Notes: generated by a model from the letters alone, not told the origin. A DNA stretch of 64,000 nucleotides from DATBAX01 sp963723765 (GCA_963723765.1 CAVRSD010000010.1:62001-126000); one strand, 5' to 3'. Shown: positions 16,398 to 25,734, numbered from the stretch's first letter. A program made the numbers and translations.

Positions 16398-19187
16398 ATG
16401 GCAACCCAGACTCTCCCTGAAGTAGACACTATGAAGAAACCGGCCACAAAATACCTGTATTCGTTTGGTGGCGGCAAAGCCGACGGCCACGGAAAGATGA
16501 AAGACGTTCTCGGCGGTAAAGGCGCGGGACTGGCCGAAATGACGAATGCCGGACTTCCCGTGCCCCCTGGATTCACCATTCAGACCGAGGCCTGTCGCGA
16601 ATACATGCGGCATGGTGCTGTTTCGAAAGAAGTCGATCGTGAGATGGAAGCGGCGCTCCGCCAGCTCGAAGAGCTTCAGGGACAGAAGCTGGGCAAGGGA
16701 GACAACCCGCTGCTGGTCAGCGTGCGCTCGGGTGCAAAATTTTCCATGCCGGGCATGATGGACACCATCCTCAACCTGGGCTTGAACGATCAGAGTGTGG
16801 AAGCTTTGGCCAAGCTGACCAACAATCCGCGCTTTGCCTACGATTCTTATCGCCGTCTGATTCAGATGTTCGGCAGCGTGGTGCTGGAAATTCCCAAACA
16901 TGCCTTCGAAGAAGTGTTCGATGCCAAGAAAAAGAACAAAAAAGCTAAACTCGATACTGACCTCGATGCCAAAGCGCTAAAAGAAGTCATCGAAGAATAC
17001 AAAAAGGTGGTCAAGAAGCACGCCGAAGTCGATTTCCCGCAAAACGCAAACGAGCAGCTCGTCATGTCCCGCGATGCCGTGTTCCGTTCCTGGCAGAACG
17101 ATCGCGCCAAGACCTATCGCCGCCTCAACGATATCGACGACATGCTTGGTACTGCCGTCAACGTGCAGGCCATGGTGTTCGGCAACCTCGGTGATACCAG
17201 CGGTACGGGTGTGGGCTTCACGCGCAATCCGTCTACGGGCGCCAAAGAGTTCTATGGAGAATTTTTGCTGAACGCGCAGGGCGAGGACGTGGTCTCAGGC
17301 GTGCGCACGCCGGTTCCCATCCTCGAACTCGAAAAAATCATGCCTGATGTCTTTAAGCAACTCCGCGAAATCACCACTCGCCTGGAGAATCACTACAAAG
17401 ACATGCAGGACTTTGAATTCACAATTCAGGACCGCAAGCTCTACATGCTGCAAACTCGCAACGGCAAGCGCGCCGGGCTGGCGGCAGTACGGATCGCCAT
17501 TGAGATGGTGAAAGAAGGTCTGATCACCAAAGAAGATGCGGTTTTCCGTCCGGAACCTGATCAGCTGGTTTATTTTGTGGTCCCACGTCTCGACGAAAAA
17601 GACGTGAAACTTGAGAACGTGTTGGCAAAAGGATTGCCGGCGTCTCCTGGTGGTGCCGTCGGTCAGATCGCCTTCACCGCCGAGGATGCAGTGAAAATGG
17701 CAGGCCACGGCAATGAGAAAAATCCGGTAATTCTGGTGCGTGCCGAGACCTCGCCGGAAGATATTGAAGGCATGGTATCAGCCGCCGGCATTCTTACTTC
17801 TCGTGGTGGCATGACTAGCCACGCCGCGGTAGTGACGCGTGGTATGGGCAAGTCCTGCGTTGCTGGCGCACAAGAGATTGATGTCGACGAGAAGAAGCGC
17901 GAGATACGCGTAAAAGGGCAGGTCTTCGGGGAAGGGGATTGGATTTCCCTCGATGGATCCACGGGGCGCGTGATCAAGGGCAAAGTCAAGACCGTCCCAC
18001 CCGATCCGAAAGATTTGCATTTGTTGGATAAGTTTATGAGTTGGGCTGAACCGTACCGCACCATGAAGGTTCGTGCCAATGCCGACATTCCGCGCGACGC
18101 CAAGCAGGCGCGGGCTTTCGGCGCGGAAGGGATCGGCCTTTGCCGTACCGAACACATGTTCTTCGGCGAAGAGAAAATTCCGCACATGCGCGCCATGATT
18201 CTTGCGGACAACGAAAAAGATCGTCGCACCGCGCTCAAGAAACTACTCCCCATGCAGCGCAAAGATTTTGACGGAGTCTTCCGGGCAATGGACGGATTCC
18301 CCGTGACCATCCGCACGCTCGATCCACCATTGCACGAATTCCTTCCGCCTCGTGAAGAGCTAATGGTGAATATTGCGACTCTTCCGTACACCGATGCGAA
18401 GCAGAAAAAATCGCTGGTGGCCAAGTATCGCGACTATGGAGTAAAAGGCGCCGGCGATTTGAAAAAGGTATTGCCGCTGCTGCTAAAGCGTGTCGAGCAA
18501 CTCCACGAAGTCAATCCCATGCTGGGGCATCGCGGCTGCCGTCTCGGTATCACTTACCCGGAGATCACAGAAATGCAGGCCCGCGCGATCTTCGAGGCGG
18601 CCGTAGCTGTCGCCAAAGATGGCGTCAAGGTCTATCCAGAAGTGATGATCCCGCTCACCGCTACGGTAAACGAAATGGCGAACCAGGCGGCGATTGTGAA
18701 CCGTGTGGCGAAGGAAGTCTTCAAGGAAAGGGGACGAACCGTTGAGTACATGGTCGGTACCATGATCGAGTTGCCACGCGCAGCCTTGATTGCCGGGGAG
18801 ATTGCCAAGGAAGCGGAGTTCTTCTCCTTTGGCACCAACGATCTCACGCAGACCACCTGGGGCTTCTCGCGCGACGACGTCAACAAAATCCTGCCTACCT
18901 ATCTCGCGGATGGAATCATCAAGCAGGATCCGTTTGCCGTCCTCGATCGCGAAGGCGTGGGCCAGTTGGTGAAGATGGCGACGGAACGCGGCCGCAAGAC
19001 TCGTCCCGGTCTAAAAGTCGGGATATGCGGAGAGCATGGCGGGGAGCCATCGTCGGTCGAGTTCTGCTATCAGACCGGATTGAATTACGTTTCCTGCTCG
19101 CCATTCCGCGTATTGACGGCAAGGCTGGCGGCGGCGCAGGCAGCAGCCAGAGCCAAATTGAATGTCGAAGGCGGCAGGACTAAATAA
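16398..19187 (+). CDS. ppdK: pyruvate, phosphate dikinase
   Basis: 929 residues. N-terminal ATP-grasp part (GGKGAGLAEM, VSVRSGAKFSMPGMMDTILN), phosphohistidine swivel domain (SRGGMTSHAAVV, catalytic His near 475) and C-terminal PEP/pyruvate barrel (LCRTEHMFF, GTNDLTQTTWGFSRDD, CGEHGGEPSS with the catalytic Cys near 876). It interconverts ATP + pyruvate + phosphate and AMP + PEP + PPi, serving glycolysis or gluconeogenesis. AGAAAAGG lies upstream of ATG 16398. It ends in a hairpin region shared with the convergent gene. Confidence 0.96.
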   Translation: MATQTLPEVDTMKKPATKYLYSFGGGKADGHGKMKDVLGGKGAGLAEMTNAGLPVPPGFTIQTEACREYMRHGAVSKEVDREMEAALRQLEELQGQKLGKGDNPLLVSVRSGAKFSMPGMMDTILNLGLNDQSVEALAKLTNNPRFAYDSYRRLIQMFGSVVLEIPKHAFEEVFDAKKKNKKAKLDTDLDAKALKEVIEEYKKVVKKHAEVDFPQNANEQLVMSRDAVFRSWQNDRAKTYRRLNDIDDMLGTAVNVQAMVFGNLGDTSGTGVGFTRNPSTGAKEFYGEFLLNAQGEDVVSGVRTPVPILELEKIMPDVFKQLREITTRLENHYKDMQDFEFTIQDRKLYMLQTRNGKRAGLAAVRIAIEMVKEGLITKEDAVFRPEPDQLVYFVVPRLDEKDVKLENVLAKGLPASPGGAVGQIAFTAEDAVKMAGHGNEKNPVILVRAETSPEDIEGMVSAAGILTSRGGMTSHAAVVTRGMGKSCVAGAQEIDVDEKKREIRVKGQVFGEGDWISLDGSTGRVIKGKVKTVPPDPKDLHLLDKFMSWAEPYRTMKVRANADIPRDAKQARAFGAEGIGLCRTEHMFFGEEKIPHMRAMILADNEKDRRTALKKLLPMQRKDFDGVFRAMDGFPVTIRTLDPPLHEFLPPREELMVNIATLPYTDAKQKKSLVAKYRDYGVKGAGDLKKVLPLLLKRVEQLHEVNPMLGHRGCRLGITYPEITEMQARAIFEAAVAVAKDGVKVYPEVMIPLTATVNEMANQAAIVNRVAKEVFKERGRTVEYMVGTMIELPRAALIAGEIAKEAEFFSFGTNDLTQTTWGFSRDDVNKILPTYLADGIIKQDPFAVLDREGVGQLVKMATERGRKTRPGLKVGICGEHGGEPSSVEFCYQTGLNYVSCSPFRVLTARLAAAQAAARAKLNVEGGRTK

Positions 19188-19190
19188 TTA

Positions 19191-19260
19191 ACCGCCGAGG
19201 ACGCTGAGAGCGCGGAGAGAATTCAAAGATAAAACTTTCTCTGTGTTCTCAGCGGTTTTT
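19191..19260. terminator. imperfect hairpin between ppdK and a convergent gene
   Basis: AACCGCCGAGGACGCTGAGA at the start pairs imperfectly with TTCTCAGCGGTT at the end, and a T5 run follows on the + strand. The central arms (GCGGAGAGA, TCTCTGTG) can extend it. It probably terminates ppdK; the sequence resembles common intergenic palindromes. Confidence 0.55.
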
Positions 19261-19853
19261 CACTGCACTTTCTGCAGTCGAGCAATCAGCTTCTGAGCAA
19301 AGTTTTCTTCGGATTCTGACCACAGCAACCGCGCACTCGCGCCAGAGTTTTTCTCAATCTTATTAGTGAAATCGACGAGCTTGGCCACGTTGGTTCTCAC
19401 TCGCTGCTCGGCTTCTTCGGTAAGCTGCACTTCCTCTTGAAGAAAAGGCGCGTCCAATCCTAGGTCGATCTGGATATGGCCTTCCTGCTGATAAGCTCCT
19501 TCATCAAACTCCGGGGAGCGGACAAAAAACGACACGCGCGCTGGTTGCTGGATCCAGTGCTGTCCATTTTGTTCAAACATCCAAAGATCCCAGTGCGCTT
19601 CGAAGGTGTAAGCATAATCATCATGTAGTAAATCAGAGGCAATCAGCACCGCCTGTTCGGGCGGAACTCCCGGCACATACCGCTGTTCGAGAATGGTGGC
19701 CTCTTCCCAGGACACAGGATGAATCGAAATATAGTCGATCCCCGGCAGCTGGTTTGAAAAAGGGAACTGCCGCATGACCGCCAAGGCATGAGGAAGCATG
19801 TCTTCGCCGTCGAAGCTGGGAAACCACAGACTGAGATAAAGAGGATCGGGCAT
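19260..19853 (-). CDS. conserved hypothetical protein
   Basis: 197 residues, acidic, no signal peptide or membrane segment. Begins MPDPLYLSLWFPSFDGEDML and has aromatic-rich strands (AYTFEAHWDLWMF, HWIQQPARVSFFVR). I do not recognise a domain; the composition is that of a folded cytosolic protein. It is the last gene of the conserved block before tRNA-Glu. No good ribosome site is visible before ATG 19853. Confidence 0.7.
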   Translation of the reverse strand: MPDPLYLSLWFPSFDGEDMLPHALAVMRQFPFSNQLPGIDYISIHPVSWEEATILEQRYVPGVPPEQAVLIASDLLHDDYAYTFEAHWDLWMFEQNGQHWIQQPARVSFFVRSPEFDEGAYQQEGHIQIDLGLDAPFLQEEVQLTEEAEQRVRTNVAKLVDFTNKIEKNSGASARLLWSESEENFAQKLIARLQKVQ

Positions 19854-20028
19854 GGATGTTATGCACCCCGCGCTGGTTGCGAATCGCTTCTATTGTAAAT
19901 GCGCCAACGACTTCACGGAACGAGGTTCGCGAATCGCGGGATCGGAAAGAGTCACATAAGGAGATTTAAGAAAACGGAAGTTGAAAAGATCCGATCTTCG
20001 CGTGTCTTTCAACTTTGCGGGCTTCGTT

Positions 20029-20057
20029 TTGACAGCGGGAATAGGCGCTGTTACCAT
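20029..20057 (+). promoter_or_regulatory. promoter of tRNA-Glu
   Basis: Perfect TTGACA (20029-20034), 17-bp spacer, TACCAT (20052-20057), 33 bp before the mature tRNA 5' end. Position and spacing fit a stable-RNA promoter. Confidence 0.65.
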
Positions 20058-20090
20058 CGAAGGGTTCGTCAGACTCCCGCCAACATCGCC

Positions 20091-20168
20091 GTCCCCGTCG
20101 TCTAGCCTGGCCTAGGACATCGCCCTTTCACGGCGGTAACACGGGTTCAAATCCCGTCGGGGACGCCA
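20091..20168 (+). tRNA. tRNA-Glu (anticodon TTC)
   Basis: Acceptor arm GTCCCCG (20091-20097) pairs with CGGGGAC (20158-20164). The anticodon loop CTTTCAC gives TTC. The T arm is ACGGG-TTCAAAT-CCCGT, and CCA is encoded at 20166-20168. It closely matches bacterial tRNA-Glu. It marks the change from the conserved block to the accessory region. Confidence 0.97.
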
Positions 20169-20268
20169 AACGCAATCAAGAGCTTACGGGGAAAGGCCAC
20201 TTTTGCCGGAGGCACAAGGCACAACTACGTCGCCAATTTTCTGGCCCTGGTCTCGCCAAATTCAAGGA

Positions 20269-20548
20269 TCAATGACGCTCGTACTTCATCTTCCATATGC
20301 CGCGATCACCGAGGCGATACTCGTTTCCCTCCCAGGGTGAGTCGCAGATATGGAGATGTGCGTATGGGGTTCCGGCGAACATCACCATTATGAGGATAGC
20401 AGGACTCGTCGTATCGAACGGATCCGTATAGCTTCGCTGCTCGCCTTTAGTGTTCTTGAAAACGTTCGTCGAATTGATCGAGACGCTTCCTCTCGCGCAG
20501 CTGCTGATCCTTATGCACGATGATGGCAGGGAAGGTGCGGTTTTGCAT
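20269..20548 (-). pseudogene. unidentified short gene broken by a one-base frameshift
   Basis: On the - strand an ATG at 20548 opens MQNRTFPAIIVHKDQQLRER and continues KRLDQFDERF to a stop. Shifting frame at an A4 run (20459-20462) continues as KNTKGEQRSYTDPFDTTSPA, then ILIMVMFAGTPYAHLHICDS and PWEGNEYRLGDRGIWKMKYERH-stop at 20269. Both parts look coding, and the total length is 3n+1. Family unknown. The rest of the 20169-20650 gap shows nothing else. Confidence 0.5.
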
Positions 20549-20649
20549 GGTATTAGTTACTGGCCAGTAGAAGCAAACGCAAAACGCTGGTCGACTCACT
20601 CAAGCGATGGATTAAATCATGAGTAAAGAAAGGCGCCCTTACGCGTCCG

Positions 20650-21249
20650 TCAGAAATAATGCCCACTGTTGCCATTGGCGGCCCCGAAAAGGACCGGACT
20701 CACCATGGTTTCAATCCGAGCCGCCATTTCGTCGGCGGGGATGCGGTTCGGCGTTTGATACCAGCGGCGCGCGGCTCCAGAAACGGCCCAGGCCGCGGTG
20801 GTCGCCAGTAGTGCCGCATCGACACCGGGTGGCAGCCCATGAAGGGCAAGGCCTTCCTTGAACATATCCTCGACCACCGGGATGATGGAGCCTTCGAGCG
20901 GTATTCGAGCCAACTGACTGGGACACCCTGTGCTCTCAGCGAGATAGTCGCAGACTCCAAGTGCAATGGCGCGCAGTGCTCCATTGCAATCGCTAAAGGT
21001 GATACTGCGGCGCTCTATCAGATCGCGGAAGCGGGATTCTGTCATGGCCCGCAGCAGGGCACTCTTGTCTGGATAATGCAGGTAAAAGGTGGCCCGGTTT
21101 AGCGCCGCTTCATCGGCTATCTCCTGGACGGAGATGTCTTCGAACTCCTTTTTCATCAATAACCTGGCCAGAGAATCCATGAGCATACGGCGGCTGCGCA
21201 GGATGCGCGGATCCGTCGTGCCGGTCTCGGGTTGGAGAAGCTGGGCCAT
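20650..21249 (-). CDS. TetR/AcrR-family transcriptional regulator
   Basis: 199 residues. The N-terminal HTH is FEDISVQEIADEAALNRATF followed by YLHYPDKSALLRAM, typical of TetR; the C-terminal half is a ligand-binding helical domain. It is divergent from azoR with a perfect inverted repeat between them, so it very probably represses azoR-doxX and itself, released by a quinone, azo or electrophilic ligand. That ligand is inference from the target gene. Confidence 0.88.
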   Translation of the reverse strand: MAQLLQPETGTTDPRILRSRRMLMDSLARLLMKKEFEDISVQEIADEAALNRATFYLHYPDKSALLRAMTESRFRDLIERRSITFSDCNGALRAIALGVCDYLAESTGCPSQLARIPLEGSIIPVVEDMFKEGLALHGLPPGVDAALLATTAAWAVSGAARRWYQTPNRIPADEMAARIETMVSPVLFGAANGNSGHYF

Positions 21250-21307
21250 TCCTACAACTAAGGATACCTCCTTGCAGACTGAAGCGACACTTGTTTATTT
21301 TATGAAT

Positions 21308-21337
21308 CGACATATGTTGTTTAGTAATCATATGTCG
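21308..21337. promoter_or_regulatory. operator between the TetR gene and azoR
   Basis: CGACATATG (21308-21316) and CATATGTCG (21329-21337) are a perfect 9-bp inverted repeat with a 12-bp spacer. It ends 17 bp before the azoR start, next to its AGGAGG ribosome site. This is the expected position for an autoregulated TetR site. Confidence 0.75.
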
Positions 21338-21354
21338 TGTAGGAGGAATTCTCA

Positions 21355-21981
21355 ATGTCAACGCTGCTTCATATCGATTCCAGCCCACTCTATGGTCGGT
21401 CAGTCTCACGCGAGCTAACCGCTGCGTTCGTCAACCAATGGAAGGCTTCGCACCCGGATGGAAGGGTCATAGACCGCGACCTCAACGCAACAGCAATGCC
21501 GCCGGTCAATGCGGAATGGGTCGGTGCCGTCTACACGCCGGAACAGGCTCGCACTCCACAGCAGAAGGAATTGCTTTCGCTCTCCGACTCTCTGCTCGCC
21601 GAATTGGAGCAGGCCGATGAGTACGTCATTGGCGTGCCAATGCATAACTTTGGTGTGCCTTCCGTGCTCAAGCTTTGGATCGACCAGATTGCGCGGGTCG
21701 GCAGGACCTTTTCCTACGGGGAAAAAGGGCCGAAGGGCCTGATTATCGGCAAGAAGGCAACCTTCATCATCGCGACGGGCGGGATCTACGACGCCCAAAC
21801 GCAGATGGCCTCGTTCAATTTCGTGGAGCCGTATCTGCGATCCGTATTTGGCTTTCTTGGCGTGACGGACGCGACCTTCCTCACCGCTGGAGGCACCGCT
21901 GTGCTGAACCAGGGGCATGACCGAAACGCATTCATTGCACAGCATCTTCAGGCCGTGCGGACGCACGCGCAAACTTTCTAG
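21355..21981 (+). CDS. azoR: FMN-dependent NADH-azoreductase / quinone reductase
   Basis: 208 residues. Flavodoxin-like fold with the AzoR pattern: LLHIDSSPLYGRSVSRELT at the N-terminus (phosphate-binding loop), VIGVPMHNFGVPSVLKLWID and FVEPYLRSVFGFLGV. It reduces azo bonds and quinones by two-electron transfer from NADH, protecting against thiol-reactive and quinone stress. Ideal AGGAGGAATT before ATG 21355. Downstream doxX is 11 bp away, so they form an operon. Confidence 0.93.
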   Translation: MSTLLHIDSSPLYGRSVSRELTAAFVNQWKASHPDGRVIDRDLNATAMPPVNAEWVGAVYTPEQARTPQQKELLSLSDSLLAELEQADEYVIGVPMHNFGVPSVLKLWIDQIARVGRTFSYGEKGPKGLIIGKKATFIIATGGIYDAQTQMASFNFVEPYLRSVFGFLGVTDATFLTAGGTAVLNQGHDRNAFIAQHLQAVRTHAQTF

Positions 21982-21992
21982 AGAGGACACTC

Positions 21993-22385
21993 ATGAAAAT
22001 TACTTCGATTATTGCTCGCTACCTCTTGGGGCTGATCTTTACGGCCTTTGGGCTGAATGGATTTCTCAACTTCATCCACCAGCCGCCCCCGGCAAATCCA
22101 TTGGCAATCCAGTTCTTTGTTGCCGTCAGCGCATCGCACTTTGCCGCGTTCTTTTTCGCCGTGCAGGTCCTTGGCGGACTGCTGTTGCTTTCCGGCTACT
22201 TCGTGCCACTTGCGCTGACAGTGTTGGCGGCCGAGCTCTACAACATCCTTGCGTTTCACCTGACGCTTGCGCCGGCAAGCATTGCTCCAGCTCTGGTGGC
22301 TTCTGTACTGTGGGTACTGGTCTTCCTTCAGTACCGCGAAAGCTTCAAGGGCATTTTCGGGGAGAAGCCTGCGACGCAGTCATGA
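21993..22385 (+). CDS. DoxX family membrane protein
   Basis: 130 residues, four membrane helices (about 5-25, 42-66, 70-92, 96-114). The N-terminus (IIARYLLGLIFTAFGLNGFL) matches DoxX-like proteins. It accompanies azoR, a frequent pairing; proposed roles are in membrane redox or thiol stress. The frame is intact and GAGAGGAC lies upstream of ATG 21993. Confidence 0.85.
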   Translation: MKITSIIARYLLGLIFTAFGLNGFLNFIHQPPPANPLAIQFFVAVSASHFAAFFFAVQVLGGLLLLSGYFVPLALTVLAAELYNILAFHLTLAPASIAPALVASVLWVLVFLQYRESFKGIFGEKPATQS

Positions 22386-22497
22386 ATTGGATCGTAGGTT
22401 GGTCAAACTAGTTGTACCACCCCGCCGGGTGAGCGTTCAGCGCGGGCATCCCTTCCATCGCTATGTTTCGAGAGCAGGCTGAGAAGTTCGACGAAAG

Positions 22498-22706
22498 AAG
22501 TTTATGTCACTGATGTTCCCCACGATTTTTGCTCTCGGGCTCAAGGGCCTCGGTCCGAACACAAAGATTGGTGGTTCGCTGCTGGTGATGGCGATTGTTT
22601 TGGAGCGGTACTCACCCCGTTGATGGGACTGATCTCGGTGAAATCGGGGAGCATCGCGCTCGCCTATGCGGTTCCTCCCGTGGCATACATTTTCATCGCG
22701 TGGTAG
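22498..22706 (+). pseudogene. remnant of an L-fucose permease (FucP-type MFS) gene
   Basis: From 22498 the frame reads KFMSLMFPTIFALGLKGLG, then PNTKIGGSLLVMAIV. After a one-base shift at the T4 run near 22600 it continues GAVLTPLMGLISVKSGSIAL, AYAVPPVAYIFIAW-stop. This is the C-terminal region of FucP-family sugar:H+ symporters. The first 300 or so residues are absent. The gap 22386-22497 shows no other coding signal. Confidence 0.7.
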
Positions 22707-23020
22707 GCGCTGCTGGCCGCAAAACCGCGCGAAATGGCGGCAACTTAGATTGTTTGCTGGCTCAAGTGCCCGATGTTCCCAAGACAAACGAAGCAACGTG
22801 ATTTGCGAAGGGATTGCTTGAAATCACCTCTCGTCAGGGCGACCTCCGTGATCTTTGCCCGCTGCCTTCAGCTTGATCTTCGAGCGGCAAAGGCGCCCAT
22901 ACGCCTCTTGCTGCCAGATTGATCTGTCGGGTAAGCTTCTTTTGTAAATGCCTAAGAATCCTTGGGCGATAATAGCTATGGCACGGGATAGCAATTGCTA
23001 ATTAGCCGTTTCTCAGTACT
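22707..23020 (+). other. non-coding gap, no gene seen
   Basis: Between the fucP remnant and the DUF4387-like gene. The only structure noticed is a short palindrome TAGCAATTGCTA at 22989-23000, just before the next reading frame. Confidence 0.4.
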
Positions 23021-23986
23021 GTGCGGGCTACAGACTCACACTACGGATATCCTGGCCGTAAGGCTACGGCCGGCAACATTGCTTATCCGCTCTCCCCGAA
23101 TCTGGTCAACTTCAAACGTGAGGATGGGACTTTCGGCGCTATCGTGCCGAGTGGTACCCGCGACCCGGTTTTTTTCGAAAACTACCCAATGATCAAAGCC
23201 GCAGTAATCAAGTTGATCGAGGACGAATTTCCCGACGCACTGGCCAATGCCTCCTACACCATTACTGACGCCGGTGCTTCCAACCCGGCGGTTTTATTAC
23301 GTACGGTGGACCGCGATCCGAAACGCCTCGCCGATCTTCACCGGCTGGAAATCGCGCGGATCACGAAACTGGCAAAGCCCATGCCGTCGTCCCGGCTGAA
23401 TCTGGACGCGCCCGACGCTTATCAATGGACGTTGTACCATTTGCTGCAAAACGAACAGGTGATCAAAGAACAGATGTTCCCGATCACTTACTACTCAGCG
23501 AATGGCAGCACCTGGAAGCAGGAAAGCACTGCGCGAGCAAACTATTTTGACATCGGTATTGTTGGATATACAGGCAATGTGGATGACCGCACTTTATCGC
23601 TTATACCATATGTTCCTCCGACAGGCGTGTCGCATGGCATGTCTCGATTGCTGGACATGGCGGTAGTAATCCGCAGCAAGGACGCGGGAATCAATCGACT
23701 GACCTTCGATATAATTTTCAACTCCAACGAAATGTATCGGGCCGGGCTTCGATCCAATGTGTTTCGCTCCGGCAATATGGCAAAAATCCTTGGGGTGCCT
23801 CCAGAGCGGGTAGTGGGCACGTTCTTCGTTGATACCTGCAACGGCATCAAGATCTCTATTGACCGCCCGAATATTTCGGCGTCGGTGGATGAGCGGGATG
23901 TTTTTGGCGCGCAACAACAGGCGGCTGTGGAGCGCTTGATGATTCCGATGTTTGCCGATCCGCTTTCTAAACCGATGGCATTTTAG
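23021..23986 (+). CDS. DUF4387-like protein, start uncertain
   Basis: 321 residues. The C-terminal 110 residues (LLDMAVVIRSKDAGINRLTF, DIIFNSNEMY, then GVPPERVVGTFFVD and DERDVFGAQQQAAVERLMI) match the DUF4387 pattern, often linked to AtuA-type acyclic terpene or CoA-ester catabolism proteins. The N-terminal 200 residues are unfamiliar. No ribosome site precedes GTG 23021 and the frame is closed by TAG at 23003, so the 5' end may be truncated. It precedes the keto-acid decarboxylase by 104 bp on the same strand. Confidence 0.6.
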   Translation: MRATDSHYGYPGRKATAGNIAYPLSPNLVNFKREDGTFGAIVPSGTRDPVFFENYPMIKAAVIKLIEDEFPDALANASYTITDAGASNPAVLLRTVDRDPKRLADLHRLEIARITKLAKPMPSSRLNLDAPDAYQWTLYHLLQNEQVIKEQMFPITYYSANGSTWKQESTARANYFDIGIVGYTGNVDDRTLSLIPYVPPTGVSHGMSRLLDMAVVIRSKDAGINRLTFDIIFNSNEMYRAGLRSNVFRSGNMAKILGVPPERVVGTFFVDTCNGIKISIDRPNISASVDERDVFGAQQQAAVERLMIPMFADPLSKPMAF

Positions 23987-24090
23987 ACGTTAAAGAGGTT
24001 CTCGACCCGCAAAGCGGAGTAAGCTCGCGAGTATCGGGCCGGTTCCGTTTCAGAAGGTAAGAGACATCCATATTTTTTCAGGAGATCATA

Positions 24091-25734
24091 ATGCCGTTAA
24101 CAGTCATTCAATACGTGCTTTCCCGCCTTCGGGCGATCGGAATAACCGATGTCTTCGGAGTACCTGGAGACTATGCCTTCGCGGTCAATGACGCGATTTG
24201 CAACGACCCGAAGATGAATTGGATAGGTTGCTGCAATGAACTCAACGCGGCGTATGCCGCGGACGGTTATGCCCGCATCAAAGGCGTGGCCGCAATCTGC
24301 ACGACCTATGGTGTCGGCGAATTGAGCGCCATTAACGGGATGGCGGGGGCATATGCAGAACACCTTCCCGTGTTTCATCTGGTCGGGACGCCGAACACGC
24401 CTACGCAATTCGGACGGGCGTTGATGCATCACACGCTGGGAACCGGCGAATATGGTCTCTTCCAGCGCATGACGGAGCCGGTGGTCGTGGGGAGCGCGGT
24501 CATGACGCCTCAGAATGTGGCTTACGAGACGGAGCGTCTGATCGCCGAAGCCCTCTATCATCGTCGGCCCGTTTATATGGCTTTCCCCGCCGATCTCGCC
24601 AACCAGCCAGTGGTCAGCGAGGCGCAGGCTTTGGCTGCACCGAGCAGTGATCCCGCATCTCTTGACTCGGCTGTCGAAGCCATTGTCGCGGCATTGAAAG
24701 TAGCGAATACTGCCTGCGTCTTGCCAGGCATCCTGGTGTCGCGTGCGGGATTGCAAAGAGCTCTGCTCGCCTTAATCGATGGTTCCGGCCTGCCCTTCGC
24801 TACCATGTTCATGGATAAGTCGGTTCTCGACGAGCAACACGCAAGCTACGCCGGAATGTACGACGGCACCCTGATGGACGAGGTCGTCCGCAATTTCGTC
24901 GAGACCCGTGACCGGGTGTTGGCGATCGGTACACTGATGACTGACTTCAACAGCGGCGCCTTCACTTCGCGACTCGATCCAGAAAAGACGATCAACATCG
25001 GCCATCATCGCACGCGAGTGGGGGGAAAGACCTATCAGAGCGTAGAGATGGGTGACGTTCTCGCTGCACTGGCGAAGCGGCTGCCAAAGCGTGACTGGAA
25101 GAAAATTGAGGCGACTTCGCTTGGCGCGTCCATCGCAAGCGGAAGCGATCCGATCAGCGCAGCCGCGCTTTATCCCCGTTGGGCGAACTTCCTCAAGCCG
25201 AACGACATCCTCATCGCGGAAACGGGCACTAGTTCCATGGGCCTCGGTTTTGCCCGTATGCCAGCCGGCGCGACCTTTCATAACCAAACGCTGTGGGGAT
25301 CCATTGGTTGGGCGACGCCTGCGGCCTTCGGCGCTGCGGTAGCGGCGCCGGACCGCCGCGTGATCCTGGTAACGGGCGAAGGCTCCCATCAGCTCACCGC
25401 TCAAGAAATTGGACAGTTCGGCCGTCTCGGTCTGAGGCCGATCGTGTTCGTGCTCAACAATTCCGGATATCTGATTGAGCGATTGCTCTGCAAGGATCCC
25501 AAAATCGCTTACAACGATGTGGCCGCTTGGAACTATTCTGAACTGCCACATGCGCTCGGCTGCGAGGGATGGCTTACGGCACGCATTACAACGTGCGATG
25601 AACTTGATCGCGCCCTGCAAACAGCCGCGAACGCCAATTCCGGCGTCTACATCGAAGTTGTGACTGATGCCTATGCTGCATCTCCGTTGGCGCTCAAACT
25701 GCATGAGAGCGTGAAGACACTCTACAGGTCGTGA
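24091..25734 (+). CDS. thiamine-diphosphate 2-keto-acid decarboxylase (IpdC/PDC type)
   Basis: 547 residues. N-terminal Pyr domain with DVFGVPGDYAFAVNDAI and the catalytic Glu in CCNELNAAYAADGYAR. The PP domain has GEGSHQLTAQEIGQ...VFVLNNSGY, the ThDP-Mg2+ motif (G-E-G-S...N-N). Likely non-oxidative decarboxylation of an aromatic or branched 2-oxo acid (indolepyruvate, phenylpyruvate or pyruvate) to an aldehyde; substrate is not decided by sequence. GGAGATCATA precedes ATG 24091. Codon use and neighbours suggest an acquired metabolic gene. Confidence 0.88.
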   Translation: MPLTVIQYVLSRLRAIGITDVFGVPGDYAFAVNDAICNDPKMNWIGCCNELNAAYAADGYARIKGVAAICTTYGVGELSAINGMAGAYAEHLPVFHLVGTPNTPTQFGRALMHHTLGTGEYGLFQRMTEPVVVGSAVMTPQNVAYETERLIAEALYHRRPVYMAFPADLANQPVVSEAQALAAPSSDPASLDSAVEAIVAALKVANTACVLPGILVSRAGLQRALLALIDGSGLPFATMFMDKSVLDEQHASYAGMYDGTLMDEVVRNFVETRDRVLAIGTLMTDFNSGAFTSRLDPEKTINIGHHRTRVGGKTYQSVEMGDVLAALAKRLPKRDWKKIEATSLGASIASGSDPISAAALYPRWANFLKPNDILIAETGTSSMGLGFARMPAGATFHNQTLWGSIGWATPAAFGAAVAAPDRRVILVTGEGSHQLTAQEIGQFGRLGLRPIVFVLNNSGYLIERLLCKDPKIAYNDVAAWNYSELPHALGCEGWLTARITTCDELDRALQTAANANSGVYIEVVTDAYAASPLALKLHESVKTLYRS

